Assembly (NCBI GenBank): GCA_008729055.1
Contig: SDUX01000083.1
Span: forward strand, 1-64,000
Direction: 5' to 3'
Length of the DNA: 64,000 nucleotides
From: Pyropia haitanensis
Lineage: Eukaryota; Rhodophyta; Bangiophyceae; Bangiales; Bangiaceae
The notes below the pieces were generated by a model. The model made no database searches. It was not told the DNA's origin and saw only the letters and a list, made by a program, of their open reading frames with translations. Shown here one piece after another: positions 40,101-53,700 of the stretch; the first letter of the stretch is position 1; each line of letters starts with the position of its first letter. Both the position numbers and the translations under genes were made by a program.

Positions 40101-43100
40101 ACTTTTGCCCACTGTTGCCCACTTTTGCCCACTTTCGCGTGTACAGCAATGCAGCACGCGCTCCGGCGGCCGAATTGGCTTGCATGCTTTATTCCAGCCA
40201 TACATCCGCCCGCTCGACGTCCGAGCTTCCACCCGCACCGTCGTGCATGGGGTGGTTGGCCGACCCGTTCGTTGGCGCGTCCGTTGGATGCAACGAGCGT
40301 TTTGTGGAGCGCCGGTTTCCACGTGTCAATTTTGTGGAATGGTTTTTGCCACGTGGGGGTCCCGACAGCCAGGTGTGACGGTCGGCGACAAAAGTTCCGC
40401 CCTCACACCGTCCACGCCAGTGTGACGGGCGGAACGCGCAGGGGACAGTTTGGGTGGCGGGGCGCACTTTGTGGCCACTGTTGGACCACTTTCTGGCGAC
40501 TTTCACGTGAATTTTCTTTGCAGTTATGGAAAGTTCTTGCCCCCAATTGCCCATTTGTGTCCTAATTTGGCCCCCTTTTTGCCCACTTTTTGCCCACTTC
40601 TTACCCACTTCCTACCCACTTGTGCCCACTTTTGCCCACTTTTGCCCACTTTTGCGTCTACAGCGATGCTGCACACGATCCGGCGGCCGAATTGGCGCGC
40701 ATCCTTCATTCCAGCCATAGATCCACCCGCTCGATGTCCGAGGTTCGACCCCCACGGTCGTGCATGCGGTGGTAGGCCGCTTCTCACCCACTTTTGCCCA
40801 CTGTTGCCCACTTTTGCCCACTTTCGCGTGTACAGCAATGCAGCACGCGCTCCGGCGGCCGAATTGGCTTGCATGCTTTATTCCAGCCATACATCCGCCC
40901 GCTCGACGTCCGAGCTTCCACCCGCACCGTCGTGCATGGGGTGGTTGGCCGACCCGTTCGTTGGCGCGTCCGTTGGATGCAACGAGCGTTTTGTGGAGCG
41001 CCGGTTTCCACGTGTCAATTTTGTGGAATGGTTTTTGCCACGTGGGGGTCCCGACAGCCAGGTGTGACGGTCGGCGACAAAAGTTCCGCCCTCACACCGT
41101 CCACGCCAGTGTGACGGGCGGAACGCGCAGGGGACAGTTTGGGTGGCGGGGCGCACTTTGTGGCCACTGTTGGACCACTTTCTGGCGACTTTCACGTGAA
41201 TTTTCTTTGCAGTTATGGAAAGTTCTTGCCCCCAATTGCCCATTTGTGTCCTAATTTGGCCCCCTTTTTGCCCACTTTTTGCCCACTTCTTACCCACTTC
41301 CTACCCACTTGTGCCCACTTTTGCCCACTTTTGCCCACTTTTGCGTCTACAGCGATGCTGCACACGATCCGGCGGCCGAATTGGCGCGCATCCTTCATTC
41401 CAGCCATAGATCCACCCGCTCGATGTCCGAGGTTCGACCCCCACGGTCGTGCATGCGGTGGTAGGCCGCTTCTCACCCACTTTTGCCCACTGTTGCCCAC
41501 TTTTGCCCACTTTCGCGTGTACAGCAATGCAGCACGCGCTCCGGCGGCCGAATTGGCTTGCATGCTTTATTCCAGCCATACATCCGCCCGCTCGACGTCC
41601 GAGCTTCCACCCGCACCGTCGTGCATGGGGTGGTTGGCCGACCCGTTCGTTGGCGCGTCCGTTGGATGCAACGAGCGTTTTGTGGAGCGCCGGTTTCCAC
41701 GTGTCAATTTTGTGGAATGGTTTTTGCCACGTGGGGGTCCCGACAGCCAGGTGTGACGGTCGGCGACAAAAGTTCCGCCCTCACACCGTCCACGCCAGTG
41801 TGACGGGCGGAACGCGCAGGGGACAGTTTGGGTGGCGGGGCGCACTTTGTGGCCACTGTTGGACCACTTTCTGGCGACTTTCACGTGAATTTTCTTTGCA
41901 GTTATGGAAAGTTCTTGCCCCCAATTGCCCATTTGTGTCCTAATTTGGCCCCCTTTTTGCCCACTTTTTGCCCACTTCTTACCCACTTCCTACCCACTTG
42001 TGCCCACTTTTGCCCACTTTTGCCCACTTTTGCGTCTACAGCGATGCTGCACACGATCCGGCGGCCGAATTGGCGCGCATCCTTCATTCCAGCCATAGAT
42101 CCACCCGCTCGATGTCCGAGGTTCGACCCCCACGGTCGTGCATGCGGTGGTAGGCCGCTTCTCACCCACTTTTGCCCACTGTTGCCCACTTTTGCCCACT
42201 TTCGCGTGTACAGCAATGCAGCACGCGCTCCGGCGGCCGAATTGGCTTGCATGCTTTATTCCAGCCATACATCCGCCCGCTCGACGTCCGAGCTTCCACC
42301 CGCACCGTCGTGCATGGGGTGGTTGGCCGACCCGTTCGTTGGCGCGTCCGTTGGATGCAACGAGCGTTTTGTGGAGCGCCGGTTTCCACGTGTCAATTTT
42401 GTGGAATGGTTTTTGCCACGTGGGGGTCCCGACAGCCAGGTGTGACGGTCGGCGACAAAAGTTCCGCCCTCACACCGTCCACGCCAGTGTGACGGGCGGA
42501 ACGCGCAGGGGACAGTTTGGGTGGCGGGGCGCACTTTGTGGCCACTGTTGGACCACTTTCTGGCGACTTTCACGTGAATTTTCTTTGCAGTTATGGAAAG
42601 TTCTTGCCCCCAATTGCCCATTTGTGTCCTAATTTGGCCCCCTTTTTGCCCACTTTTTGCCCACTTCTTACCCACTTCCTACCCACTTGTGCCCACTTTT
42701 GCCCACTTTTGCCCACTTTTGCGTCTACAGCGATGCTGCACACGATCCGGCGGCCGAATTGGCGCGCATCCTTCATTCCAGCCATAGATCCACCCGCTCG
42801 ATGTCCGAGGTTCGACCCCCACGGTCGTGCATGCGGTGGTAGGCCGCTTCTCACCCACTTTTGCCCACTGTTGCCCACTTTTGCCCACTTTCGCGTGTAC
42901 AGCAATGCAGCACGCGCTCCGGCGGCCGAATTGGCTTGCATGCTTTATTCCAGCCATACATCCGCCCGCTCGACGTCCGAGCTTCCACCCGCACCGTCGT
43001 GCATGGGGTGGTTGGCCGACCCGTTCGTTGGCGCGTCCGTTGGATGCAACGAGCGTTTTGTGGAGCGCCGGTTTCCACGTGTCAATTTTGTGGAATGGTT

Positions 43101-45545
43101 TTTGCCACGTGGGGGTCCCGACAGCCAGGTGTGACGGTCGGCGACAAAAGTTCCGCCCTCACACCGTCCACGCCAGTGTGACGGGCGGAACGCGCAGGGG
43201 ACAGTTTGGGTGGCGGGGCGCACTTTGTGGCCACTGTTGGACCACTTTCTGGCGACTTTCACGTGAATTTTCTTTGCAGTTATGGAAAGTTCTTGCCCCC
43301 AATTGCCCATTTGTGTCCTAATTTGGCCCCCTTTTTGCCCACTTTTTGCCCACTTCTTACCCACTTCCTACCCACTTGTGCCCACTTTTGCCCACTTTTG
43401 CCCACTTTTGCGTCTACAGCGATGCTGCACACGATCCGGCGGCCGAATTGGCGCGCATCCTTCATTCCAGCCATAGATCCACCCGCTCGATGTCCGAGGT
43501 TCGACCCCCACGGTCGTGCATGCGGTGGTAGGCCGCTTCTCACCCACTTTTGCCCACTGTTGCCCACTTTTGCCCACTTTCGCGTGTACAGCAATGCAGC
43601 ACGCGCTCCGGCGGCCGAATTGGCTTGCATGCTTTATTCCAGCCATACATCCGCCCGCTCGACGTCCGAGCTTCCACCCGCACCGTCGTGCATGGGGTGG
43701 TTGGCCGACCCGTTCGTTGGCGCGTCCGTTGGATGCAACGAGCGTTTTGTGGAGCGCCGGTTTCCACGTGTCAATTTTGTGGAATGGTTTTTGCCACGTG
43801 GGGGTCCCGACAGCCAGGTGTGACGGTCGGCGACAAAAGTTCCGCCCTCACACCGTCCACGCCAGTGTGACGGGCGGAACGCGCAGGGGACAGTTTGGGT
43901 GGCGGGGCGCACTTTGTGGCCACTGTTGGACCACTTTCTGGCGACTTTCACGTGAATTTTCTTTGCAGTTATGGAAAGTTCTTGCCCCCAATTGCCCATT
44001 TGTGTCCTAATTTGGCCCCCTTTTTGCCCACTTTTTGCCCACTTCTTACCCACTTCCTACCCACTTGTGCCCACTTTTGCCCACTTTTGCCCACTTTTGC
44101 GTCTACAGCGATGCTGCACACGATCCGGCGGCCGAATTGGCGCGCATCCTTCATTCCAGCCATAGATCCACCCGCTCGATGTCCGAGGTTCGACCCCCAC
44201 GGTCGTGCATGCGGTGGTAGGCCGCTTCTCACCCACTTTTGCCCACTGTTGCCCACTTTTGCCCACTTTCGCGTGTACAGCAATGCAGCACGCGCTCCGG
44301 CGGCCGAATTGGCTTGCATGCTTTATTCCAGCCATACATCCGCCCGCTCGACGTCCGAGCTTCCACCCGCACCGTCGTGCATGGGGTGGTTGGCCGACCC
44401 GTTCGTTGGCGCGTCCGTTGGATGCAACGAGCGTTTTGTGGAGCGCCGGTTTCCACGTGTCAATTTTGTGGAATGGTTTTTGCCACGTGGGGGTCCCGAC
44501 AGCCAGGTGTGACGGTCGGCGACAAAAGTTCCGCCCTCACACCGTCCACGCCAGTGTGACGGGCGGAACGCGCAGGGGACAGTTTGGGTGGCGGGGCGCA
44601 CTTTGTGGCCACTGTTGGACCACTTTCTGGCGACTTTCACGTGAATTTTCTTTGCAGTTATGGAAAGTTCTTGCCCCCAATTGCCCATTTGTGTCCTAAT
44701 TTGGCCCCCTTTTTGCCCACTTTTTGCCCACTTCTTACCCACTTCCTACCCACTTGTGCCCACTTTTGCCCACTTTTGCCCACTTTTGCGTCTACAGCGA
44801 TGCTGCACACGATCCGGCGGCCGAATTGGCGCGCATCCTTCATTCCAGCCATAGATCCACCCGCTCGATGTCCGAGGTTCGACCCCCACGGTCGTGCATG
44901 CGGTGGTAGGCCGCTTCTCACCCACTTTTGCCCACTGTTGCCCACTTTTGCCCACTTTCGCGTGTACAGCAATGCAGCACGCGCTCCGGCGGCCGAATTG
45001 GCTTGCATGCTTTATTCCAGCCATACATCCGCCCGCTCGACGTCCGAGCTTCCACCCGCACCGTCGTGCATGGGGTGGTTGGCCGACCCGTTCGTTGGCG
45101 CGTCCGTTGGATGCAACGAGCGTTTTGTGGAGCGCCGGTTTCCACGTGTCAATTTTGTGGAATGGTTTTTGCCACGTGGGGGTCCCGACAGCCAGGTGTG
45201 ACGGTCGGCGACAAAAGTTCCGCCCTCACACCGTCCACGCCAGTGTGACGGGCGGAACGCGCAGGGGACAGTTTGGGTGGCGGGGCGCACTTTGTGGCCA
45301 CTGTTGGACCACTTTCTGGCGACTTTCACGTGAATTTTCTTTGCAGTTATGGAAAGTTCTTGCCCCCAATTGCCCATTTGTGTCCTAATTTGGCCCCCTT
45401 TTTGCCCACTTTTTGCCCACTTCTTACCCACTTCCTACCCACTTGTGCCCACTTTTGCCCACTTTTGCCCACTTTTGCGTCTACAGCGATGCTGCACACG
45501 ATCCGGCGGCCGAATTGGCGCGCATCCTTCATTCCAGCCATAGAT
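31131..45545. repeat. Homogeneous satellite block IV (21 landmarks)
   Basis: Twenty-one landmarks from 31,493 to 45,273 are exactly 689 bp apart with no visible differences. The block is about 14.4 kb, almost the same length as the 11,591-25,870 block. Confidence 0.93.
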
Positions 45546-48500
45546 CCCACCCGCGTCCGATGTCCGAGGGTTTCGACCCCCCGACCGGTCGGTGGTCAAT
45601 TGCTGGTTGGTAGGCGCTTCTCACGCCAACTTTTTTGCCCAGCTGTTGCCCAGCTTTTGCCCACTGTTCGCGGTCGTACAGGGCAATGCAGCACGCGCTC
45701 CGGCGGCCGAATTGGCTTGCATTGCTTTATTCCAGCCATACATCCGCCCGCTCGATGTCCGAGCTTCCACCCGCACCGTCGTGCATGGGGTGGTTGGCCG
45801 ACCCGTTCGTTGGCGCGTCCGTTGGATGCAACGAGCGTTTTGTGGAGCGCCGGTTTTCCACGTGTCAATTTTGTGGAATGGTTTTTGCCACGTGGGCGGT
45901 TCCCGACATGCCAGTGTGACGGTCGGCCGACAAAAGTTCCGCCCTCACACCGTCCACGCCAGAGTGTGACGCGGCGGAACGCGCAGGACAGTTTGGGTGG
46001 CGCGGGCGCACTTTTGGGCCACTGTTGAGCACCAACTTTCTGGCGACTTTCACGTGAATTTTCTTTGCCAGTTATGGAAAGTTCTTGCCCCCAATTGCCC
46101 ATTTGTGTCCTAATTTGGCCCCTTTTTGCCCACTTTTTGCCCACTTCTTACCCACTTTCCTACCCACTTGTGCCCACTTTTGCCCACTTTTGCCCCACTT
46201 TTGCGTCTACAGCGATGCTGCACACCGATCCGGCGGCCGAATTGGCGCGCATCCTTCATTCCAGCCATAGATCCACCCGCTCGATGTCCGAGGTTCGACC
46301 CCCACGGTCGTGCATGCGGTGGTAGGCCGCTTCTCACCCACTTTTGCCCACTGTTGCCCACTTTTGCCCACTTTCGCGTGTACAGCAATGCAGCACGCGC
46401 TCCGGCGGCCGAATTGGCTTGCATGCTTTATTCCAGCCATACATCCGCCCGCTCGACGTCCGAGCTTCCACCCGCACCGTTCTGCATGGTGGTTGGCCGA
46501 ACCGTTCTTGTTGGCGCGTCCGTTGGATGCAACGAGCGTTTTGTGGAGCGCCGGTTTCACGTGTCAATTTTGTGGAATGGTTTTTGCCACGGGGGGTCCG
46601 ACAGCCAGGTGTGACGGTCGGCGACAAAAGTTCCGCCCTCACACCGCTCCACGCCAGTGTGACGGCGGAACGCGCAGGGGACAGTTTGGGTGGCGGGGCA
46701 GCACTTTGTGGCCACTGTTGACCACTTTCTGGCGACTTTCACGTGATTTTCTTTGCAGTTATTTGGAAAGTTCTTGCCCCCAATTGCCCATTTGTGTCCT
46801 AATATTGGCCCCCTTTTTGCCCACTTTTTGCCCACTTCTTACCCACTTCCCACCCACTTGTGTCCCACTTTGCCCACTTTTGCCCACTTTGCGTCTACAG
46901 CGATCTGACACGATCCGGCGGCCCGAATTGGCGCGCATCCTTCATATCCAGCCATAGATCACCCGCTCGATGTCCGAGGTTCGACCCCACGGTCGTGCAT
47001 GCGGTTGTAGCCGCTTTCTCATCCCACTTTTGCCCACTGTTTGCCCACTTTTGCCCCACTTTCGCGTCACAGCAATGGCAGCACGCGCTCCGGCGGCCCG
47101 AATTGGCTTGCATGCTTTATTCCAGCCATACATCCGCCCGCTCGATGTCCGAGCTCCACCCGGCACCGTCGTGCCATGGGGGTGGTTGGCCGACCCGTTC
47201 GTTGGCGCGTCCGTTGGATGCAACGAGCGTTTGTGTGGAGCGCCGGTTTCCACGTGTCAATTTTGTGGATATGGTTTTGTGCCACTGTGGGGTCCCGAAG
47301 CCAGGTGTGACGGTCGGCGACAAAAGTTCCGCCCTCCACACCGTCCACCCCAGTGTTGACGGGCGGAACGCGCAGGGGACAGTTTGGTGGCGGGGGCGCA
47401 CTTTGTGGCCACTGTTGGACCATCTGTTTCTGGCGACTTTCACCGTGAATTTTCTTTGCAGTTATGGAAAGTTCTTGCCCCCAATTGCCCATTTGTGTCG
47501 CTAATTTGGCCCCACTTTGTGCCCACTTTTTGCCCACTTCTTTACCCACTTCCTACCCATCTTGTGCCCACTTTTGCCCACTTTTTGCCCACTTTTGCGT
47601 CTACAGCGATGCTGCACACCGATCCGGCGGCCGAATTGGCGCGCATCCTTCATTCAGCCATAGATCCACCCGCTCGATGTCCGAGGTTCGACCCCCACGG
47701 TCGTGCATGCGGTGGTAGGCCGCTTCTCACCCACTTTTGCCCACTGTTGCCCATTTTGCCACTTTCGCGTTCTACAGCAATGCAGCACGCGCGTCCGGCG
47801 GCCGTGAATTGGCTTGCATTGCTTTATTCCAGCCATATATCCGCGCCGCTCGATGTCGAGCTTCACCCGCACCGTCGTGCATGGGTGGTTGCGGCCGTTA
47901 CCCGTTCTGTTGGCGCGTCCGTTGGATGCAACGAGCGTTTTGTGGAGCGCCGGTTTCCACGTGTCAATTTTGTGGAATGGTTTTTGCCACGTGGGGGTCC
48001 CGACAGCCAGGTGTGACGGTCGGCGACAAAAGTTCCGCCCTCACACCGTCCACGCCAGTGTGACGGGCGGAACGCGCAGGGGACAGTTTGGGTGGCGGGG
48101 CGCACTTTGTGGCCACTGTTGGACCACTTTTCTGGCGACTTTCACGTGAATTTTCTTTTGCAGTTATGGAAAGTTCTTGCCCCCAATTGCCCATTTGTGT
48201 CCTAATTTGGCCCCTTTTTGCCCACTTTTTGCCACTTCTTACCACTTCCTACCCACTTGTGCCCACTTTTGCCCACTTTTGCCCTATCTGCGTTCTACAG
48301 CGATGCTGCACACGATCCGGCGGCCGAATTGGCGCGCATCCTTCATTCCAGCCATAGATCCACCCGCTCTATGTCCAGGTCCTCCCCACGGGCTGTGCAT
48401 GCCTGGTGTAGGTGCCGCTTCTTCACCCACTTTTGCCCACTGTTGCCCACTTTTGCCCACTTTCGCGTGTACAGCAATGCCAGGCACCGCGCCCGGCGGC

Positions 48501-50705
48501 CGAATTGGCTTGCATCTTTTATTCCAGCCATACATCGCCCGCTCGAGTGTCGAGCTTCCACCCGCACGTCGTGCATGGGCTGGTTGCCGACCCCGTTCGT
48601 TTGGCGCGTCCGTGGATGCAACGAGCGCTTTTGTGGAGCGCCGGTTTCCACGTGTCAATTTTGTGGAATGTTTTTGCCACGTGGTGTGCGTGGTCCCGAC
48701 AGCCAGGTGTGACGGTCGGCGACAAAAGAGTCCGCCCTCACACCGTCCACGCCAGTGTGTGACGGGCGGAACGCGCAGGGGACAGTTTGTGTCGGGTGGC
48801 GGCACTTTGTGGCCACTGTTGCACCACTTTCTGGCGACTTTCACGTGAATTTTCTTTGCAGTTATGGAAAGTTCTTGCCCCCCAATTGCCCATTTGTGTC
48901 CTAATTTGGGCCCCCTTTTTGCCCACTTTTGCCCACTTCTCTTACCCTTCCTACCCACTTGTGCCACCTTTGCCCACTTTGCCCACTTTTGCTGTCTACA
49001 GCGACGTGCTGGCAACACGATCCGGCCCGAATTGGCGCGCATCCTTCTTCCAGCATAGATCCACCCGCTCGATGTCCGAGGTTCGACCCCCACGGTCGTG
49101 CATGCGTGGTAGGCCCTTCTCACCCACTTTTTTGCCCACTGTTGCCCACTTGCCCACTTTCGGCGGTTCAGCACAATGAGGACGAGCAAGACAAGATAAC
49201 CCGAGGAAGACCAGAATAATTGGCTTGCATCACTTATATTCCAGACAAAACTATCTCCCGCCCGCTCAGATGTCGAAGTCTTCCACCCGCACCGTTCGAT
49301 GCATGGGGTGTTGGCCGACCCGTTCGTTACGCTGCGTCCCTTGGATGCATTCAACAGCGGTTTGTGGAGTCTGCCGTTTTCCACGTGTCAAATTTTGGTT
49401 GGAATGGTTTTTTTCCACTGGTGGGGTCTCGAAGCCAGGTGCTGACGTCGTGCGACACAAAAGTTCCCGCTCCTCACACCGTCCCACGGCCAGTGTGTAT
49501 CGGGCCGGAACGCGCACTGGGACAGCTTTGGGTGGCGTGGCGACACGTTTGTGCCACGTTGGACCCACTACTCTCGGCGACTTTCACCTGTAAATTTTCT
49601 TTGCGAGTTATGGAAAGTTCCTTTGCCCCCAATTCCCCATTTGTGGTGTCCTTCAATTTGCGCCCCCTTTTCGTCCCAACTTTATGCTTTGCCCCACTTC
49701 TCCTCAATTTACCCACTTGTGCCTACTTTCCGCACTTTCTTCCACTACCATCTGTGCCCACATTTGCAATTTGCCCACTTTGCGTCTACAGTCGATCGCC
49801 TGCGAGCACGATCCGGTCCGGCCGCAGAGTTGGCGCCGCATCCTTCATTCCAGCCATTAGATCCATGACCCGCTCGATGCTCCGAGAGGTTCGACCCCCT
49901 TACCGGATCGTGCATATGCGCTTCCGTTGGTGTAAGGCCCCTGCTTCCTCACCCACTTTGCCTCTCACTTGTTGCCCCACTTTTTGCCCACCTTTCGCGC
50001 TCCTACAGCCACAACTTGCAGCACGCGCTCCGGCAGCTCTAATTGGGCTTTGACATCCTTTATTCCAGCCATACAATCCCCCGCTTCGATGCCGAGCTTC
50101 TCACACCCGCACCGTCGTGCATGGGTGTTGTTAGGCCGAGCTCCTCGGTGCGCGTCCGCTTGGATTGCATACGGAGCGTTCTACTATTTGTGGAGCCGCC
50201 GGTTTCCCACGTTTCAATTTTGTGTGGAATGGTTATTGCACTTGTGGTGGCGGTCCCAACAGCGCACTGGTGTGTGGACATGGTCGGCCGACCAAAAGTT
50301 CCGCCCCTCACAACCGTGCACGCCAGTGTGACGGGCGTCTGAACGCCATGGGTGAACAGTTGGTTGGCGGGGGTCGCCACTTTGTGGCCACTGTTGGATC
50401 CACTTTCGGCGGACTTTCACGTGTAAGTTTTCTTTGCAGCTTTATGGGAACTAGTTCTTGCCGCCAAACTTTGCCCCATTTGTCTGTGCCTAATTTGGCC
50501 CCTTTTTGCCCACTTTTTGTCCCCACCCATCTTCCATCCCATTTGCTCACTTTTCGCCCACTTTTCCCACTTTTTGCCGTCTACACGCGATGTCTGCACA
50601 CGATCGCGGCGGCGGTCCGAATTGGCGCTGCATCCTTCATTTCCAGCCATAGATTCCACCCGCTTCGATGTCCGAGGGTTCGACCCCACGACTTCGTCGA
50701 TGGGT
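45546..50705. repeat. Insertion-rich noisy satellite stretch
   Basis: Seven or so units carry frequent random small indels, mainly insertions, that worsen rightwards. Unit lengths grow to roughly 740 and 830 bp between about 48,790 and 50,364, and nearly every motif between 49,150 and 50,680 is interrupted by one or two extra bases. At 49,170-49,215 the start of module B is unrecognisable. Where bases can be read, several units carry GATGTCC instead of GACGTCC in module B (about 45,757, 47,138 and 47,855), as in the cleaner edge units further right. The pattern is that of an uncorrected single-molecule read built into the assembly. Confidence 0.85.
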
Positions 50706-53700
50706 GGTCGGCCGCTTCTCACCCACTTTTGCCCACTGTTGCCCACTTTTGCCCACTTTCGCGTGTACAGCAATGCAGCACGCGCTCCGGCGGCCGAATT
50801 GGCTTGCATCCTTTATTCCAGCCATACATCCGCCCGCTCGATGTCCGAGCTTCCACCCGCACCGTCGTGCATGGGGTGGTTGGCGACCCGTTCGTTGGCG
50901 CGTCCGTTGGATGCAACGAGCGTTTTGTGGAGCGCCGGTTTCCACGTGTCAATTTTGTGGAATGGTTTTTGCCACGTGGGGGTCCGACAGCCAGGTGTGA
51001 CGGTCGGCGACAAAAGTTCCGCCTCACACCGTCCACGCCAGTGTGACGGGCGGAACGCGCAGGGGACAGTTTGGGTGGCGGGGCGCACTTTGTGGCCACT
51101 GTTGGACCACTTTCTGGCGACTTTCACGTGAATTTTCTTTGCAGTTATGGAAAGTTCTTGCCCCCAATTGCCCATTTGTGTCCTAATTTGGCCCCCCTTT
51201 TTGCCCACTTTTTGCCCCCTTCTTACCCACTTCCTACCCACTTGTGCCCACTTTTTGCCCACTTCTTACCCACTTCCTACCCACTTGTGCCCACTTTTGC
51301 CCACTTTTGCCCACTTTTGCGTCTACAGCGATGCTGCACACGATCCGGCGGCCGAATTGGCGCGCATCCTTCATTCCAGCCATAGATCCACCCGCTCGAT
51401 GTCCGAGGTTCGACCCCCACGGTCGTGCATGCGGTGGTAGGCCGCTTCTCACCCACTTTTGCCCACTGTTGCCCACTTTTGCCCACTTTCGCGTCTACAG
51501 CAATGCAGCACGCGCTCCGGCGGCCTAATGGCTTGCATCCTTTATTCCAGCCATACATCCGCCCGCTCGATGTCCGAGCTTCCACCCGCACCGTCGTGCA
51601 TGGGGTGGTTGGCCGACCCGTTCGTTGGCGCGTCCGTTGGATGCAACGAGCGTTTTGTGGAGCGCCGGTTTCCACGTGTCAATTTTGTGGAATGGTTTTT
51701 GCCACGTGGGGGTCCCGACAGCCAGGTGTGACGGTCGGCGACAAAAGTTCCGCCCTCACACCGTCCACGCCAGTGTGACGGGCGGAACGCGCAGGGGACA
51801 GTTTGGGTGGCGGGGCGCACTTTGTGGCCACTGTTGGACCACTTTCTGGCGACTTTCACGTGAATTTTCTTTGCAGTTATGGAAAGTTCTTGCCCCCAAT
51901 TGCCCATTTGTGTCCTAATTTGGCCCCCTTTTTGCCCACTTTTTGCCCACTTCTTACCCACTTCCTACCCACTTGTGCCCACTTTTGCCCACTTTTGCCC
52001 ACTTTTGCGTCTACAGCGATGCTGCACACGATCCGGCGGCCGAATTGGCGCGCATCCTTCATTCCAGCCATAGATCCACCCGCTCGATGTCCGAGGTTCG
52101 ACCCCCACGGTCGTGCATGGGGTGGTCGGCCGCTTCTCACCCACTTTTGCCCACTGTTGCCCACTTTTGCCCACTTTCGCGTGTACAGCAATGCAGCACG
52201 CGCTCCGGCGGCCGAATTGGCTTGCATCCTTTATTCCAGCCATACATCCGCCCGCTCGATGTCCGAGCTTCCACCCGCACCGTCGTGCATGGGGTGGTTG
52301 GCCGACCCGTTCGTTGGCGCGTCCGTTGGATGCAACGAGCGTTTTGTGGAGCGCCGGTTTCCACGTGTCAATTTTGTGGAATGGTTTTTGCCACGTGGGG
52401 GTCCCGACAGCCAGGTGTGACGGTCGGCGACAAAAGTTCCGCCCTCACACCGTCCACGCCAGTGTGACGGGCGGAACGCGCAGGGGACAGTTTGGGTGGC
52501 GGGGCGCACTTTGTGGCCACTGTTGGACCACTTTCTGGCGACTTTCACGTGAATTTTCTTTGCAGTTATGGAAAGTTCTTGCCCCCAATTGCCCATTTGT
52601 GTCCTAATTTGGCCCCCTTTTTGCCCACTTTTTGCCCACTTCTTACCCACTTCCTACCCACTTGTGCCCACTTTTGCCCACTTTTGCCCACTTTTGCGTC
52701 TACAGCGATGCTGCACACCATCCGGCGGCCGAATTGGCGCGCATCCTTCATTCCAGCCATAGATCCACCCGCTCGATGTCCGAGGTTCGACCCCCACGGT
52801 CGTGCATGCGGTGGTAGGCCGCTTCTCACCCACTTTTGCCCACTGTTGCCCACTTTTGCCCACTTTCGCGTGTACAGCAATGCAGCACGCGCTCCGGCGG
52901 CCGAATTGGCTTGCATGCTTTATTCCAGCCATACATCCGCCCGCTCGACGTCCGAGCTTCCACCCGCACCGTCGTGCATGGGGTGGTTGGCCGACCCGTT
53001 CGTTGGCGCGTCCGTTGGATGCAACGAGCGTTTTGTGGAGCGCCGGTTTCCACGTGTCAATTTTGTGGAATGGTTTTTGCCACGTGGGGGTCCCGACAGC
53101 CAGGTGTGACGGTCGGCGACAAAAGTTCCGCCCTCACACCGTCCACGCCAGTGTGACGGGCGGAACGCGCAGGGGACAGTTTGGGTGGCGGGGCGCACTT
53201 TGTGGCCACTGTTGGACCACTTTCTGGCGACTTTCACGTGAATTTTCTTTGCAGTTATGGAAAGTTCTTGCCCCCAATTGCCCATTTGTGTCCTAATTTG
53301 GCCCCCTTTTTGCCCACTTTTTGCCCACTTCTTACCCACTTCCTACCCACTTGTGCCCACTTTTGCCCACTTTTGCCCACTTTTGCGTCTACAGCGATGC
53401 TGCACACCATCCGGCGGCCGAATTGGCGCGCATCCTTCATTCCAGCCATAGATCCACCCGCTCGATGTCCGAGGTTCGACCCCCACGGTCGTGCATGCGG
53501 TGGTAGGCCGCTTCTCACCCACTTTTGCCCACTGTTGCCCACTTTTGCCCACTTTCGCGTGTACAGCAATGCAGCACGCGCTCCGGCGGCCGAATTGGCT
53601 TGCATGCTTTATTCCAGCCATACATCCGCCCGCTCGACGTCCGAGCTTCCACCCGCACCGTCGTGCATGGGGTGGTTGGCCGACCCGTTCGTTGGCGCGT

